Shown here: one piece after another, positions 12,801 to 24,457 of the stretch
Numbering within the stretch: position 1 is the first letter of the stretch
How the letters are laid out: each line of letters opens with the position of its first letter
Assembly (NCBI GenBank): GCA_000708835.1
Contig: DF237132.1
Coordinates: forward strand, 93,424-157,423
Source: Klebsormidium nitens
Taxonomy: Eukaryota; Streptophyta; Klebsormidiophyceae; Klebsormidiales; Klebsormidiaceae
Length of the DNA: 64,000 nucleotides
Direction: 5' to 3'
The notes under the pieces: generated by a model
Seen by the model: only the letters and a program-made list of their open reading frames with translations
Told to the model about the DNA's origin: nothing
Databases searched by the model: none
Translations under genes and position numbers: made by a program

Positions 12801-15800
12801 ACTTGCGACACGAGCTGGTTCAGCGAGCCAAGGAGGGGCTGCCACGTGGCGACCATCCCCTCCGCGAGGACCTCGGCGGCGGTGGCGGAGTGGCGGCCCG
12901 CGCCGACGTCGGCTGACGTCAGCAGCTGAAGGAGGTAGGGGGCGACGATGGCGGGGAGGTCGGGGCGAACTAGAGAAGGGTACCTGAGGGGGGCGCGAAG
13001 AACCAATGTTATGGTGGACGAGGGGGACTCTCTCTGAAGAAGGGTTGGTCTGCCACAAAGGGCCATCGAAGTTTGAAGAAAACCCATTGTGAAGCGCGCC
13101 TAGCGCCTTGAGGTATCTGTGTGGATTAGAGCGGTATTGTTGTGTATTGTGGCATCCCCCAACAAAAATCCTGCTCAATGAAGGCAAAGCAGGCTTGTCC
13201 CGAGCTAGAAAGAATAGTCCCTACCGTTCAAATCAAGAACGTGACGCTCAAGTTCAGACTTAAGGAGCTCTTTCATGAGGACGTGCGCAAACCAGCCTAC
13301 AGCCTTTTGAACCTTACGAAGCCACTTTTGTTTGGAAGAAACTGCTCTCCTTACCAGACGGACAGAGCAGCCGCCACGACCACGCGGGCCGCCTTTGCGT
13401 CCTGGCGGGATCCCCCGATCACGCTCGCCCAGTCGTGCCCGTCCTCCGACTCCAGCCATCCGACCACATCCGCCCGGGTGCCCTCCCACCGCTCAACGCC
13501 CCACTCGCCCTTGCCCGGGAAATCTTCTCGGGGCGTGCCAGGCCTGAAAGAGTGATAGAAAATCAGAAACCATCGGACGGAGCGCAGAAGTTTGGAATGG
13601 CTGGGGGACAGTTGAGAACCGTGTCGCTACCGTCTGTCTTTTCGGCGTCGTAAAATAAACGTTCCGAATTCATCGTTGCAATATGCGTAGACCTGTTGGC
13701 GCAAACCCTTTGTCGAACCCCATTCAACGCATTTGAGCTGCCCACAGCTAAATCGTGCAGATTTGAGTTCTTTCGTGTGAAGAACGGACGGTCGCGACAC
13801 GGTTCTGTCCATCGTGAGCTTTTGCAATCCGCCTGCCATGTACCTTCGATCCATTCATTTCTACAACAGGAACGGAAGAGGACTAGAAAGCATGCGATTT
13901 TCTTCGTCAATATGCAGCATGGCCGGCACTTTGCCGCTCGACAAATGATAGGAGGCGCATTTGGGGCTCGCAAAGAAGACGCATGAGACGAGTCCCTTGC
14001 TGAAAGCACCCTCTCGGCACCCTCGTTGTTGCCTCGCTGTGATTTTTCCTAGAATTTGGATTACAAGCAATCACGTGAAGAACGTGCGAGGGAGGGCGAA
14101 TACAAGCGCCTCTCGTTGTCTAGAATTTTGACGGCTTTCCTCACCGGCAGATAAAACTTAGCTTCTTTCTGTCCGCAGCCTCCGCAGCAAACAATCAAGG
14201 GTTTCTACAGGGTAAGCAGCTCTAATCACGTTCTACAACTCCTGGATCTTTGTCGGCCCCAAATCGACTCGGCTCGCTGAAAAGGCTTCGATTTTCACAC
14301 TACGTTTGAGGAGGCGCAGGATACCTCAACCAAGATCACACGATCAACAGAAGACTTTAAAAGACAAAGCAAAAAGGAAAGAGCCGCGGCGCACCTTGAC
14401 GGCGGTCCCCGCAGGAGGTCCGGCAGCGCGCGGAGGGCGGCGTTGTGGAAGAGCGAGCGCGCCGCCTGGCGCAGGTGCTCGCACGAGTCCTGCCAGAAGC
14501 ACGCAAACACCTCCAGCGACGGGGGGGCCATCCCGCGCAGCTTCTCCACCAGGCCGCGGCTGTACTGGGCCGCAAGCATGCTGCACAGAGGACGGAACAA
14601 TCGTTAAGCTTGCGCTTGCATGGAGATATCTCTGTGCGTTCTGGGCATCCGTAGGTACATATTCCACGCCATGCTTCGTTGGTCGATCTCTCCAATGTTC
14701 CATTTCGTCTTTGATTGGCAAGAACTGAGCATGACGCCCAGAAGATCACGCTGGAGGCAGTCTGTCCGGTAACCTGCGACTTGCGCGAACAGGTCCATTT
14801 CTGCTTCTTGCGCAAGTCGCAATACATCTCGGGACCTGAAACCCTGGAAGGACGACAAGCTTCTATTTGCCTGCACATATTAGCACCTTTGTGATAGTGC
14901 GGACTGAACAAAGATTTAGTTACCCGCCAATCCAGTTACACATCCGCTGCATGCGCGACCTTGTCCTCTCACTTCTGATGCATGTCTAGCTAGCTGACTG
15001 GAAACTGCCACCAGACTCCGCGCAACTCAGCGACCCGAGACGGTCGGACCCCCTGCAGGATTCCCACAACCAATGACGCACCTGCACGCCCCGCGCGCGT
15101 TCTTGGACAGCAGCATGAGCCGCTGCGCGAGCGCGACCATCGTGAGCGCGCGCACCGCCGAGAACTCGGGGCTCGCGCGCCAGAACTCGTGCCGGCTGCG
15201 GGGGGCCGGGAACAGCAGCGTCATCGCCCCCTTGTCGCCCATCAGCCCCGGCCCGATACGCAAATCTTCTCCCGGGGGGGTCACCCCGAGCACGTCTTTC
15301 AGCTGTTGATCCAGGTCGGGGGACACCCCCCAAAGGTGCAGGAACGCGAGCGACATGCGCAGCGCACTCCCCTCGACCGACCACAGCTTGTTCTCGTCCG
15401 TCGCTTTTTGTTCTGCCAGGGCGGCCGACAAGCCCCCCTTGCCGGGGGTCTGGGGCTTGGCGCCGTCGGAAGGTTTGGGCGAGGGGCCGGGGGTGCCGAG
15501 GTCCGAAGAGATGCCCGCCAGTTCGGGGGCCATGAGCATCATAAGATCGTACTGTAGAGCGGCGACCCCCGGGAGGGGGCACGTGCCCCGGATCGGCTGC
15601 TGGGGGGTCCGCACGTCTGCCACGTTCGCCCCCTCTTTCACGCGCGGTTTGGGCCCCCCGCTGACGTCACCGCCGCCCCCCCGATCCCCCGCCTTCGACA
15701 CCAGGTTCGAGAACGCGGTCTTCAAGCCGGGAGCGTCGTCCTTGCCTCCGCCGGTGAAGAGCGCCGTCAGATTCGACGCACTGCCCAGCGACGTGAGCCC

Positions 15801-18800
15801 GGTGCCAGTCGATCCCTGGGCAGCGCCACTGGCCCCGCTTGACACCGCCGGCGGCGCGGACCCCCCCGGGGGACTGACCGCAATCACCTCCGCAGTCGGA
15901 ATCGCGAGCGCTGCCGTCGTGTTTCCCCCCATCGCGGAACCTGCCCCCGAGTTTGCCCCGATCGTCGTGACGCTTATTCCCGAACCCGCCCGCACCCGCG
16001 TGCCGAGGAACGAGAAAAGCGAATGCGCGGCCGAGCCACGGAGGTGCCGGTCCCGGCTCCCGGAATGGAGGTCCCAGATGTACAGCACGTCATGAGTTCC
16101 GCTAGAGTCCGGGCAGCAGAGGCAGGCGAGGTAGCCGCGCTTGCCGTCCCAAACGCAGGCGCGGGGGGGTGCCACGTGGCCGGGAAAGATGCGCTCGCAG
16201 CGCAGGGTTTCGAGGGACGAGAGCGCTACAGTGGCGTCATCAGAGACGGTGCAGAAGGAAGAGGCCCAGGGAGAGGGGGTGCCGGCGGGGGGGAGCAGCA
16301 GGGCACGGACCTGAACAAGGGAAGAACTGAATTGTCAAGATAGACAAATGCTTCGCTCAGATTGATTTCGCTCAGTATCTTCTTTCTAGTTTCGAAGGAA
16401 TTCGTCGTGGACACAGCATTCTTGAAGACGTCTTGACGTTGAGACGATCCAATCATGTCCTTAGAGAAGCGAGGAAGGGCTTCCAGAGTTACGAAGGGCG
16501 TCGAAGTACTTCGGCTGAAAAGGTAGCAGAACGGGTACTTGGCTCAATGCATATGCCGGGAAGAAGGTGATGTAGTGACCGTGCAGTTAGCCTAACTCTT
16601 TGTAAAGCTGAGAAACATGATCCGGAAAAACGCAGTCCTTCATACACTTGCGAGAGAAGCAATCCAGTGAAACCCACCGGCCCGACATGCTGGCGGAAAA
16701 CCGCGAGCGCAGCGCCCGCCCTGGAGACGTCCCACGCGCGCACCGTCCAGTCGAGGCTCCCCGAAAGTAGCACCCGGCCATGCCCCACATTTAGAGATGG
16801 GGGGGCCTTTTGCTCGGCCAGGCAAAGGACGGCTGCCCCGTGGCCCTCTAGACTGAGCACCCCCTGGTTTGATTCTCTACCCCCCTGAAGCGTTCCAGGG
16901 GGGCTCGCTACCAGCGAAAAGATTCTGATCAGCCCGTCCGCGTAGCCCCTGACCAGGCACGTGGGGGAGAACGCGCCGCCCCCAATCAAAAGGGAGGAAG
17001 TCACTGGTGGCGTCGACGCCTGTTCGAATGTTCCCGCATCTTTTTCTGGTGCTTGAACTGGTTCGGATGAAGGATCCGACTTTCCGACCAACAAACTGCT
17101 GCCCTCTCGAAGGAGCCCCCCCGGTTCTGAATATGCCCACCCGTCTGCTAGACGCGCTTCCTCCACAAGTTCCGCTGCAGGGGGTTGACTTCCCTGCTTT
17201 TCCAAGGCCCCCGAAGAAAGCGGAGGCAGCTTCCACAGGGTAACGCTCGGGTTTGCGCCCCATCCCCCCTCTACAACCGTAGGGCCAACCGTCACCCGGG
17301 CGACGACCCTGCCCGCCACCTGGCAGAACCGGCAGCTGCTGACATCATCCTCCGTCGTCGCCTGCGGGATGCTCGCCACCGCGGACAGGCTCGCCGGATT
17401 CAGTTCTTTCCCGTTTGGGGCCGAGTCTGGATGAGAGTCGGTGGAAAGAAGCCCGACTTGAAGGCTAGAGATGTCGTAGACGACTGCGCCTCCCGCTTCG
17501 TCCCACAGAAGGAGCCGATCCGCGGAGGCGGAGCTTTCCCCTTGACGCAAGAAGAGCGCACCTTGCCAGGCAGAGCCGCCGTCCCTCGTCTCCCGAGCCA
17601 GGACCTTTGCCCCCTCGACCAATCTCACCTCCCAGAAGTTTTGTCCCACCACGGCCACTAACCTTCCGTCAGGCGACACGGCAGCCGAGACACCAGGTTG
17701 TGAATCCCCTCCCCCTGTGAGATCACCGTCCTCCTGTTTCGATTCAGCTTTCTGCTTGCCTGCGTCTGCTTTCGGGCTCTTAGCCTGCGGCTCTTTCCGA
17801 CCGGCCCCTCCTGCAATACCCCACCACACCTGGACCCCCCCGCGCGCGTCCGCCGCCACCAAGGTGTGGCACGCCGCCGTTTCGTAATCGAGGGCGGCCA
17901 CCAATGACTTCACAGGGCCGATTCCCAGCACTCCGTGTGCCACCGTTTGCACCACGGCTAGTGTCGCCGTGTCTACAATCAAAACCACCCCCCTGCCGGA
18001 CCCCCCCCTTTGCGAAGCAGAGGCCCCCGTTGGCGCGATGCCCCCCAGGCCCAGCCCTGACGCCCCCTCGCAAGCAACCGACACGTAGCGCCGTTCCTTG
18101 CCAAGCACGGCAGACGCTTCGGGGACCCCCGCCCAGGGGGGGAGGCGCCGCCTCCGTCGGCAGCGGCCAGTCCCGATGTCCCACACGCACAGTGTGCCGT
18201 CTACACACAAGCTTAGCAGAGCCTCGTCGTCGCCCCCCAGGCCCCCCGACGTTTCGCTCTCGATGCTAGACCTCCGGCGCTGCTCTAGGCGTTCGGCCTC
18301 CTCATAAGCTGCCATTGGAGATGAGGACGGTCCGCCGGAATCGAGAGCCCCCATTTCGAGGCTCCTGTTGCTGGCGTCCGATAGGAATGATTTTTTTTCT
18401 GAAGAAGGACGGTCAGAGAGATCTGCAGACTCTGCACTGGTGCGGCGGCTGACATTGCTGCTGGCGGCGCTGATGCGCCGACCGCTGGTGTCAAGGAAGG
18501 TGACCTGTTTGACTGAGCTCCGGCGCGGGGGGCGGGTGTCTGTGCCGGCGCTGTCGGAACCGTCCGAAGGTTGGCAGATTGCCAGGGCTGAGATGGCCGC
18601 GGAGTGGCCGCAGAGCATTGCCACTGGCCAGAGAGACTGCATAACGCGGACATTATGGAATTATTTAGCAAGTTTGACGTCTTGAGTGCCAGGTTTTGGT
18701 CTGAAGCAGAGTTCAATCCGCGCCCTGTGATTTGCCTGATTTAGCAGTTGAGCTGAAGATTTGGTTGTCCTTGCAACAGAAGATGGCGCAGGCTGATATG

Positions 18801-19198
18801 CTGGCTGATGTGAAAAGAAGGGAGGTAAACCCCTTTCAGGAAGAAGCAACCCTTCAGATCTTCTTGCAAAAAAGCAACGAAGAAGCTATCAGTACGTGCA
18901 ATGACAACCATGAGCAACAATGCTGAGTCTGCAACAGCAAAATTGGATCCTTGCAAGCCACCTCTAAGATGCTTTCCAGCATAGGGTCATCATCCGGTCA
19001 ACCCCTTACCTTCTGTGCATGTCCATCATTTGGCCCCTCGTTTAGATCAAGCACCTCTCCTTCCACCCGCCAATTCAGAATGCCACCATCAGCAGCCCCC
19101 GTCCAAATGGAACGCCATCCAGACGATGCAAGAACACACGTGACGGCGTGCTCAGGGGGAGCCTCTGGCCACAAGGCCTGAGGCAAGATGCACCGCAT
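9811..19198 (-). CDS. large WD40-repeat protein (At4g11270 / rabconnectin-3 beta (WDR7)-like), 1632 aa
   Basis: Nine exons in transcript order: 19198-19010, 18636-16678, 16310-15082, 14580-14395, 13543-13355, 12983-12632, 11845-11657, 10824-10690, 10281-9811. Phases agree at every junction and the total is 4899 nt. N-terminal WD repeats run from residue 1 to about 850 (AVTCVLASSGWRSIWTGAAD, VAMLCGHSAAISAL, LSLCVDGTLCVWDIGTG, LSGSLDWTVRAWDVSRA, GTHDVLYIWDLHSG). A Gly/Pro/Ser-rich linker follows, then a helical HEAT-like region (SLEVFACFWQDSCEHLRQAA, WLESEDGHDWASVIGGS, PHLSQLVAVVVHVIDPALPA). Two C-terminal WD units close the protein (IDVYDLQNAFKMRVLDASG, SSDGEGVVAYSRPNSALRWW). The start aligns with the plant family's M-[KR]-C beginning. 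In animals and yeast the related rabconnectin-3 assists V-ATPase assembly and endolysosomal acidification; the same role here is inferred. Poly-C runs and Ser-rich low complexity lengthen exons 2 and 3 relative to land plants. Confidence 0.9.
11826..12230 (-). repeat. intronic echoes of the WD40 gene exon 7 acceptor
   Basis: The junction where exon 7 begins (11845; + strand 11838-11862, CACTGGTGCTGCATCGGGGA...) recurs 134 bp away at 11972-11996 with one mismatch. A weaker third copy lies near 12203-12225. The second copy includes the acceptor AG and the first exon codons. All lie inside the intron between exons 6 and 7. Confidence 0.7.
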
Positions 19199-19939
19199 GG
19201 CTGATCCCCGAAACCTCTTGGTGAGGACTCAATTGGGGCAAACTGCTTCCATGCTTCGTCCGGTCCTGCAATTGCTCTACTCCACCCTGATCTTAGAACC
19301 AACTACGGTTTTGCAGAGAAGCTTCTATCAGACGCGGCTGAACGAGCAGGCTCTGCCAGGCTCTGCCAGGCTGGGCAAGGGCGCCATTGGCGTGGTTGCT
19401 TCTGCCATCATCGTGATCAAGCATCAATCATGCAGCTACAGTACCCAAGGCTGTACAGCAGTGCAGGCTTCAGCCAACTCGAGAGCTTTCCAAACCCTAA
19501 TTTCAAAAGTTCACTGTACGGCACAGGCCCCTTCCGAGGCGCTTCCTTCAGCACCTCGTCACCCGGTGGAACTTGCGAGGCGCTGCTTCTCCACACAGCG
19601 TTTTTGACTTGCCCTGGTGTCCAAAACGACAGCAGGATGCACAGATTCTTTGCTCAGAGCTAGCCTCTAGCTGCTCTTCAATTTTGCAATCTTGAGCCCT
19701 TCAAGAGGCTTCAAGTTGAGCATGCGAATTGCAGGATCAGCACTGTGACGGCCATGATCCTGTAGGCATTCCACCTCACATGAGCAAGGGGCTTCACTAC
19801 CGTCTTCTTGAGATTGCAGCGATCTCCGTCTGGAAAAAACAAGTTTGATCAACAGCTGTGGTGGCGGGCAGCGAAACTTCAGTAGGCGGATCGAAAGCAT
19901 TCAGGAACCTGTGCTGCATGCGTTTGATTACTACCTAGC
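19199..19939. promoter_or_regulatory. divergent promoter region, WD40 gene / GGCT-like gene
   Basis: The 741 bp between two opposed start codons must carry both 5' UTRs and control elements. It includes a short direct repeat (CAGGCTCTGC twice at about 19349-19369). Open frames of 75-139 codons here lack a family or phase match. Confidence 0.4.
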
Positions 19940-22900
19940 ATGGCCACGTTTGTTCAGAAGCATGTCTCCCAGCAATTGAGGATGTTGCAGCTCTCAAGGC
20001 AGCATTGTACATTAAGAGCCTTCCCCTTGATGACTTTTAAGCACGCAACTTTGAGAGGGCATCAGGCTTTGCACCACCAACAGAGGCATTGCCTCTTCAC
20101 AAACACAGACAAGTCTAGCATCTTCATACAACAATCAGGGGCCAGAGAAGGAATGCTTGTGAAGCGGAATAAGGTTCTCTATCCATCAGCCAGGGGGCCG
20201 AGGGAAGGGCAATCCGTGAGTGACCTGGTCTCAGGTGAGCCTTGAATGCAACTTTGGGTGTCACAGGGAGACAACTGTTTGCACTAAAAGCAATGCCCTA
20301 GTGCAAAGACAAAGGGGCGACTGCATTCATTTTATGCTCAAACAAAGCATTCTCCTAACGCTCCATCACCACCTTTACTCATGAAGGTTATTTGCAGTTC
20401 AGCATGTAGCCTGGATCAAGTGCTGAGGGCCGGCACACTCGCTATGCTGGTGTACCACTAGTAAGTGAATGGAACTAGTGGTGCCATCTTGGTGGCTTGA
20501 CACTCTTTGTTCTCCCCAACCAAGTGTTGAGATTGTCTTCATCTGGTTGCACAGACACGGAATTGAATGAGCCGAAGGACTTTGAGCACCTGGCAGACTC
20601 GGACGGGCTCCTGTCCATTGTTGGCTTCGGTTCTCTGCTTTCAAGTAAGTGTTCTTTCCTTTCACCCTGCCTCCGAAAGAACCATTGCCCTCAAAGGAAT
20701 GGTCCAATAGTTGTCAAAAGCGTGTGTCACCATCAGACTTGTCCCAGAGCAAGCATAAGAAATTGTGTTCGGTTTTGCCAAGGATTCCACAAGTTTCAAA
20801 TAAGTCTGCGGAATACATCACAGCGACGTACGTCTTGGAGGCGGTGCCCCCTGCATATCTTCCTAAAAGCTTCTCACACGCAGAATCTTCTCATCTGCGC
20901 TTGAAAGTCACATCAGGAATGTGTACTAGGAACATTGATCATCACGGAGAAGCTGAGTCCTAAACTCTGCTTGTCATCCACGGTCATTCAACCTCTGTCC
21001 TCCCAATCACAGTAAGGAGCGCTAAGTACACTTTTCCGGACCTGCAAAACTTTCGAGTGGCTCGCCTGGACGGCTTTCGGCGGGTGTTTGCACATGTGGC
21101 CCCTGTTTTCCTGGTCAGGGGCATAGCCAACCTGGAGACTAGGGTAAGAGCGTCCGCAGGATCGCTTTCAAACATCTAATGCGAAGTCGTTTTCGCCCCC
21201 TGAACAGCAGAAATGTATGTGACCAAAGAGGGGCTTGCAACACCTTATACGTGGGTCCATGTTACAAGGCCTTCAATGATGCGGAGGGGCCTCAGCTCGT
21301 ACCATGCGCCATTTGTGTCTCTCCTGTCACAGTGTGTGGAACACGAAAAAAGGAAATCTGTTTATTGTTCAGATTTCATGGGTCGTACGTTCTTTAAGGC
21401 CTCCAACTAACGCAATGATAAGGAGACATGGCGGCGCCTTGATATTTGCAGGAGATGTCGAGCTTGAGCGTTGAACCATGCAGAGGGGAGTCGATCGTCG
21501 TCACCATGTTTGAGATCGATATCTCTGAGGTAAGCTGAATGGTCCTTCAGAAGATTGGCAAGTCATGGAGCCGCGTTTTCCATCCCCGTTTGCTAAGCAG
21601 AAGTAATAGCTACTGTTGTTTTGATCGAACAAGAGAGCAGTGCTCGAAGATACACCGGTTGCGCAATGGATTGCCTTTCCCGAAAATCTATCCCGATGAA
21701 TATCTTAGCCCCTCGATCGCTTGGATCACCTTAAGAACCTGCGTTTGCATGCTAGGTAAATGCGGACGTCAAGGCTTGTCGTCAGCGATTTGTTGTGCCT
21801 GTCCGGGCCTGGCGCTCTCTCATTCGTCCCTTTATCCTTCCGTTTTTTCCAAACTCCAGGTTCCTGCCTTTATCGAGCGGGAGCACGAGTTCCGCTTCCT
21901 TAGAGTCTATCCCCAAAGCGTCGGCTCGACCAGCCTCAGGCCAGCGGTGAGGTCTTGACTCAAGAAGTAACGCAATCGAAAGAATACGCGCAGCTGTACA
22001 AGTCTGACTCAGTCAGGCGTCTGCTGAAGCATGTGCGAGGGGTTACTCAGATGCATGTGGTTTCTCCTTTTGCGCTTTCTGATACAAGATTTTCATAAGC
22101 AATTCGGCATGGGCACTGTCGTCTGCATCCGGCCATACAGCGCGCTTTTTCTGTCCACAACTTTGGGTTTCCTGACTTCGCTTATCTGTCCGTGGCCGTG
22201 TTTCGATACGCAGGTGGTTTGCAGCCGGTATAGCGACGAGGAGTACCGCCAAGTACGCTGCAAAGGCAGGTAAACCGCCCTCCAAAAACTGCACCGCAGA
22301 CACTGCGATCGTGTAAGTAGGGAAGCCGTTCAAAGCAAGTTGTGAATTGCGGCATTCCCATGTCGAGTGAATAGCGAGCTCCCTCCGCATTCAAGACGTT
22401 TCCACAATGTCATCTTTCCGCAAACAATTTCATGACGGCGTTGCTTTTGATAGTTCTGACTGATGGGCCTGGAGCTCCAGCATTTTTTCGCAAACCATGG
22501 CCTTCGTCCCCCTTTTGGTGCTCTGCGTGTTTCAAGCCGTCCCTTCAATTTCCGATTTCGGTACAGGTAGCGAGGAGGAGTTCGAACGACGGTACGGCCG
22601 TTTTGGAATCCAGCGGATCTGGGTTGATGACGTGCTTCCATGTCGGACTTACCTACGGCACTGGTAAGGGCCAAGGACCTATCTCCTAGAGCTTATATAG
22701 CCGTGCCGGAACTTGTGCCTCTGGCTGTGATTTCCACTCACCTTTATTTCGTCGTCGTGCATGTTGAGAGGCTTGTCGCAGTTTAGTCTCGTCTTTCTCC
22801 TGAGCCTGGCTACTCGAGCAAGCAGATGCTGCGTCGTATTGAATCGACATTCTGGAGAAACAGGAGCAAAAGAGGGTGGTCTCGTCTTGCCTTCAGCAAC

Positions 22901-23104
22901 AAGACCATCTCTAACTGCCGTTCTCAAACTTATGTCTTCAGTGTGCTTGCGGCTCAGAACCTGTCGCCGGAGGCTTACGCCAGCTTCTTGGACCACACGT
23001 TCCTGGCTGATAGACGCACCACTATCAGGCAGCACTTACAAGCTGACCCGCAGATCATGCTCGAACTCCCCCCACCGGAGTTGGCTGAAAGATACGGGGG
23101 GTAG
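19940..23104 (+). CDS. gamma-glutamylcyclotransferase-like conserved plant protein, 330 aa
   Basis: Eight exons: 19940-20234, 20555-20644, 21013-21143, 21452-21529, 21860-21946, 22214-22269, 22571-22663, 22942-23104; 993 nt in one consistent frame ending TAG. About 95 N-terminal residues are basic, Ser/His/Gln-rich and poorly acidic (MATFVQKHVSQQLRMLQLSR), plausibly an organelle-targeting peptide. The core matches a conserved plant protein I know only as uncharacterised: LLSIVGFGSLLS (118-128), YTFPDLQNFRVARLDGFRRV, SSLSVEPC, PAFIEREHEFRFLRV, SRYSDEEYRQVRCKG, RRYGRFGIQRIWVDDVLPC, FLDHTFLADRRTTIR and a terminal RYGG. The GFGSLLS turn resembles the substrate-loop motif (YGSL) of gamma-glutamylcyclotransferases, so a GGCT-like fold is likely; the substrate and whether it is active are unknown. 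Exon 7 uses an acceptor four bases after an alternative AG; only this one stays in frame. Confidence 0.82.
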
Positions 23105-24457
23105 GGCAGAACAAAGACTCTTCTCGGATCGAAACAACAGCCTTCAAGGTACTTGGCAAATGTTTCTCTGACGATACGAATCTACATGGGGCTGGGCAGT
23201 CCTTCCGATCCACTGATAAGTTATATTGATAAGCTCAGATACGAGTTGACGAATTACAGGTTCCTCAAGATTGGCAAGCAGGTTGTGTAGCTTCGTTCAT
23301 TATCAGGAACATTACTCGTCACATGCAGCTTCCGTCAAGGACTGAAGGAATGTTCCGAATAATCTGCAATCATGCATTGCATATGCATACGGCCCAATGT
23401 ATCAATTCTATCTTGCACGGTCGTGTGACATAAGGATCGGACTAGCTAGAACATCTAGCTTGATCTAACCTTGTAATGCACAAGAGTTCGAATACTCTCA
23501 CCGCCACAGTACTTATTTTTTAACCAAGGGTAGCTCAGCTTCATCGTCGTTGCCTATCCCGAGCCAGGATCGGACCTGGTCCTAAACGGACCAGTTTGGA
23601 ACCAGGTAAAGGTCAAGATGCCGCTCCTTCTGCACAATCAACTCTTGGCGTGAGTCGCTCAGGGATGCCTTCTCTCTTCATGCAGTCACTATTTTGCTCA
23701 TGTACTAGCTATTCAGCTGCGGCTTAACCGCTCATGTGCTACACTTGTCTAAGCTTGCACTCGGGTTTTGATTGCATGCTTCGGGCAACCGTTGGATGGC
23801 GATAGTGCAACACGAGAAACTCTCCTGTACATGACAATCTCTCTTGTTGTCCGAACGTTGTAAAAATTACCATCTGACGCGTTTGCAAGCGTACCTTACT
23901 GCCCAACTTGCTTGCAATTTCAGTTGATGTCTATGATTTGATCTCCACAATACCGTCATACATGCATGCACGCTGCGCGGTTAGACTGCACTTGCCAAGG
24001 ATCCTCAACCGTGCCAGACGAGAATATGTCCGACGCCGGCGATCGAGTATACAACCCAGCGGCACACGCCGACAGAGGTGCATGGGCTGCCAGGCAGCTC
24101 ACAATATGGTCGGACGTGCAACATCATGCATCTGCGATTTCCCCTCTTTGAGAAAAAAAAAGCTGATTGCTGATCAGCGGCTAGAGTACGTCCAACCTTC
24201 ATGATCAATCGAATACTGAAGCGCAGATCCGCATATCCGCATATCCGCAAGTCTTGCGACTGGTAACGATCATGCAGTGGAGCGACAGAAGGCTGTCCTA
24301 TGTAAGAATAGCCGACGACCTTCTCACGAAGCTACCGTCCTGTCAACAGAAGCTGCTTCGCATCAGCATGGAAGTCTCAAGTTGGACTGGTATGGAAACG
24401 CCCTTCAATGCTTACTTGTGCTAAAGAGCAGAGATTGATCCTCTGTACTTTGCACCG
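23105..24457. other. intergenic region containing the 3'-flank repeat of NTPase copy B
   Basis: No gene seen. From about 23935 to 24300 the sequence is clearly related to 28865-29170: shared blocks include ACAATACCGTCA, CTGCGCGGT, TGCACTTGCC and CATCATGCATCTGC, and GCATATCCGC near the end. This is the downstream flank carried along when the NTPase gene was duplicated. Confidence 0.6.

Noticed and set aside
15355-16095. 246-codon open frame on the + strand
   Set aside because: Lies opposite exon 3 of the WD40 gene in GC-rich sequence; the minus-strand reading has family motifs and matching splice phases, this one has neither.
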